6,907 nt of DNA from the NCBI GenBank assembly GCA_947297555.1, contig CAMYTM010000035.1:1-6907 (forward strand), written 5' to 3'. This document shows positions 6,069 through 6,907 of this stretch, one piece after another. The position numbers and the translations under genes were made by a program. How positions within the stretch are numbered: the first letter of the stretch is position 1; each line of letters begins with the position of its first letter. Source of the DNA: an uncultured Mycoplasmatota bacterium. Its GTDB lineage: Bacteria > Bacillota_I > Bacilli_A > RF39 > UBA660. The notes under the pieces were generated by a model that had not been told where the DNA came from, made no database searches, and worked only from the letters and a program-made list of their open reading frames with translations.

Positions 6069-6353
6069 CTATTCCTCTTTCTTTGCTTCCTTTTTTGGTT
6101 TTTCTTCTTTTTTAGAAGATTTTTTTGTTGTTTTTTCGTCCGTTTTCACAACATTTGATACATGTATAGGAGCAGACATCTCAATAATGCCGCCTTTATC
6201 ATTATTGTTTGTAGGTTTTTGATGTTTTTTTACAATGTTGATTCCTTCTACAATGACTTTGTCAACTTTTTTTAATGTTTTAATAACCGTTCCAGTTTTT
6301 CCCTTGTCTTTTCCTGCGATTATTTTAACATTGTCACCAACTTTTATTTTCAT
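6069..6353 (-). CDS. rplX: Large-subunit ribosomal protein L24 (uL24) with Lys/Glu C-terminal tail
   Basis: L24 is an early assembly protein of the 50S subunit built around a KOW domain. The KOW region KVGDNVKIIAGKDKGKTGTV is clear, followed by VIVEGINIVKKHQKP and the conserved APIHVSNV. After that the usual end of the protein (a RVGYK-like segment, giving roughly 101-105 residues) is missing. Instead about 25 residues of almost only Lys, Glu, Thr, Ser and Pro follow to the TAG stop. Two start codons are adjacent (ATGATG at 6351-6356). AGGAGG at 6360-6365 is 6 bases from the second and only 3 from the first; neighbours use 6-8, so I prefer the second, giving 94 residues; the first would give 95. 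Confidence 0.96.
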   Translation of the reverse strand: MKIKVGDNVKIIAGKDKGKTGTVIKTLKKVDKVIVEGINIVKKHQKPTNNNDKGGIIEMSAPIHVSNVVKTDEKTTKKSSKKEEKPKKEAKKEE

Positions 6354-6359
6354 CATTGA

Positions 6360-6365
6360 CCTCCT
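6360..6365 (-). promoter_or_regulatory. Shine-Dalgarno site of rplX, fused with the rplN stop
   Basis: AGGAGG on the minus strand overlapping the rplN stop (TAGGAGG). The spacer is 3 bases to the first ATG and 6 to the second, which argues that the second ATG is the main start. Confidence 0.75.
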
Positions 6366-6732
6366 ATAAAACCTCTGGTGCTAGAGAAACAATTTTTGCA
6401 AATTCTTTTTCTCTCAATTCTCTAGCAACAGGTCCTAATACTCTTGTACCAATTGGTGATTTATCATCTTTGATGATGACACATGCATTGTCATCAAATT
6501 TGATAAATGATCCATCTTTTCTTTTAACACCTTGTACACTTCTTACAATAACGGCTTTTACAACTTTTCCTTTTTTAAGGTTTGAGTTTGGAATTGCTTT
6601 TTTTACAGTTCCAACTACAATGTCCCCAATGTTTCCATACTTCTTTTTAGAACCACCTAGTACTCGAATAACTAGTAATTCTCTTGCTCCAGTATTGTCT
6701 GCAACTTTTAATCTTGATTCTTGTTGTACCAT
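6364..6732 (-). CDS. rplN: Large-subunit ribosomal protein L14 (uL14)
   Basis: L14 is a very conserved 50S protein that forms an intersubunit bridge and is the contact for the silencing factor RsfS. The start MVQQESRLKVADNTGAREL and the following VIRVLGGSKKKYGNIGDIVV are nearly invariant, and the C-terminal end RELREKEFAKIVSLAPEVL is complete. Length 122 is exactly standard. AGGAGG at 6739-6744 lies 6 bases before the ATG and is fused with the rpsQ stop (TAGGAGG). The gene ends in TAG, again fused with the next Shine-Dalgarno. Confidence 0.99.
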   Translation of the reverse strand: MVQQESRLKVADNTGARELLVIRVLGGSKKKYGNIGDIVVGTVKKAIPNSNLKKGKVVKAVIVRSVQGVKRKDGSFIKFDDNACVIIKDDKSPIGTRVLGPVARELREKEFAKIVSLAPEVL

Positions 6733-6742
6733 AGTTTACCTC

Positions 6743-6907
6743 CTATAGAATTACAGCTTCAATTAGAATTTCTACAAGTTCATATCTTTTTGTTTTTGAT
6801 AATGGCCTTGTACTTCTAATTCTTACTGTATCTCCAACTTTTGCAGTATTATTTTCATCATGGGCTGTATATTTTTTAGACGATTTAACTCTTTTTCCAT
6901 ATAATGG
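6743..6907 (-). CDS. rpsQ: Small-subunit ribosomal protein S17 (uS17), 3' part cut by window edge
   Basis: The frame running in from the window edge encodes the last 54 residues, beginning PLYGKRVKSSKKYTAHDE, then AKVGDTVRI and TRPLSKTKRYELVEI, ending AVIL before TAG. These are the conserved middle and C-terminal parts of S17, a primary 16S rRNA-binding OB-fold protein of the 30S subunit. About 30 residues at the N-terminus lie outside the window. Its place just before rplN matches the rpmC-rpsQ-rplN order. The stop codon overlaps the rplN Shine-Dalgarno. Confidence 0.96.
   Translation of the reverse strand, partial: PLYGKRVKSSKKYTAHDENNTAKVGDTVRIRSTRPLSKTKRYELVEILIEAVIL

Noticed and set aside
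6040..6075. Possible S8-binding autoregulatory hairpin at the rplX-rplE junction, as in E. coli
   Set aside because: I could not see the S8-type helix with its conserved internal loop in this short AT-rich junction.
6356..6748. Long plus-strand open frame opposite rplN
   Set aside because: Fully antisense to the near-invariant L14 gene; its openness is explained by the L14 codon pattern.
1..6907. Mycoplasma genetic code (TGA as Trp)
   Set aside because: All nine Trp codons are TGG and every gene is full length under the standard code.
1..6907. Internal promoters or rho-independent terminators
   Set aside because: No junction exceeds 17 bases and none has a stem followed by a T-run; A/T-rich promoter-like hexamers inside genes are expected by chance in this composition.

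Overview
This window is a piece of the bacterial spc ribosomal-protein operon and its downstream continuation, all on the minus strand. In transcription order (high to low coordinate) it reads rpsQ (3' part), rplN, rplX, rplE, rpsN, rpsH, rplF, rplR, rpsE, rplO, secY, adk, map, infA and the first codons of rpmJ. Every base is coding or lies in a junction shorter than 20 bases. I see no internal promoter, terminator, RNA gene, repeat, mobile element or CRISPR array.

The organism looks like a low-GC bacterium of the Bacillota/Mollicutes side of the tree. The DNA is strongly AT-rich. The secY-adk-map-infA-rpmJ order, the four-cysteine zinc adenylate kinase and the short zinc-type S14 are typical of that group. 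rpmD (L30), usually between rpsE and rplO, is absent: only one base separates those genes. Together with a long charged N-terminal tail on S5, this recalls Mollicutes and their uncultured gut relatives. All nine Trp codons are TGG and all 14 visible stops are TAA or TAG, so the standard reading of TGA fits and the Mycoplasma recoding (TGA = Trp) is not supported. The exact lineage is inference.

Region by region: 6743-6907 is the end of S17. 3437-6732 carries eight complete ribosomal-protein genes in canonical order (L14, L24, L5, S14, S8, L6, L18, S5). 2992-3435 is L15, with no L30 gene before it. 1729-2991 is the SecY translocon subunit. 1076-1729 is adenylate kinase, 326-1075 methionine aminopeptidase, 44-322 initiation factor IF1, and 1-26 the start of L36. 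Together they supply parts of both ribosomal subunits, the membrane channel for exported proteins, the kinase that balances adenine nucleotides, the enzyme that trims initiator methionine and an initiation factor.

The junction design is notable. At six ribosomal-protein junctions the stop codon is fused to or directly abuts the next Shine-Dalgarno sequence. From rpsE to infA the next Shine-Dalgarno lies inside the preceding gene and stop and start nearly touch or overlap. Protein-level oddities are an IF1 with an extra N-terminal tail of about 20 residues, an L24 whose C-terminal part is replaced by a Lys/Glu tail, two Gly-to-Ala changes in the adenylate kinase P-loop, and a TTG start for rpsN. 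I found no previously undescribed system; this is a conserved housekeeping region with some lineage-specific variations.
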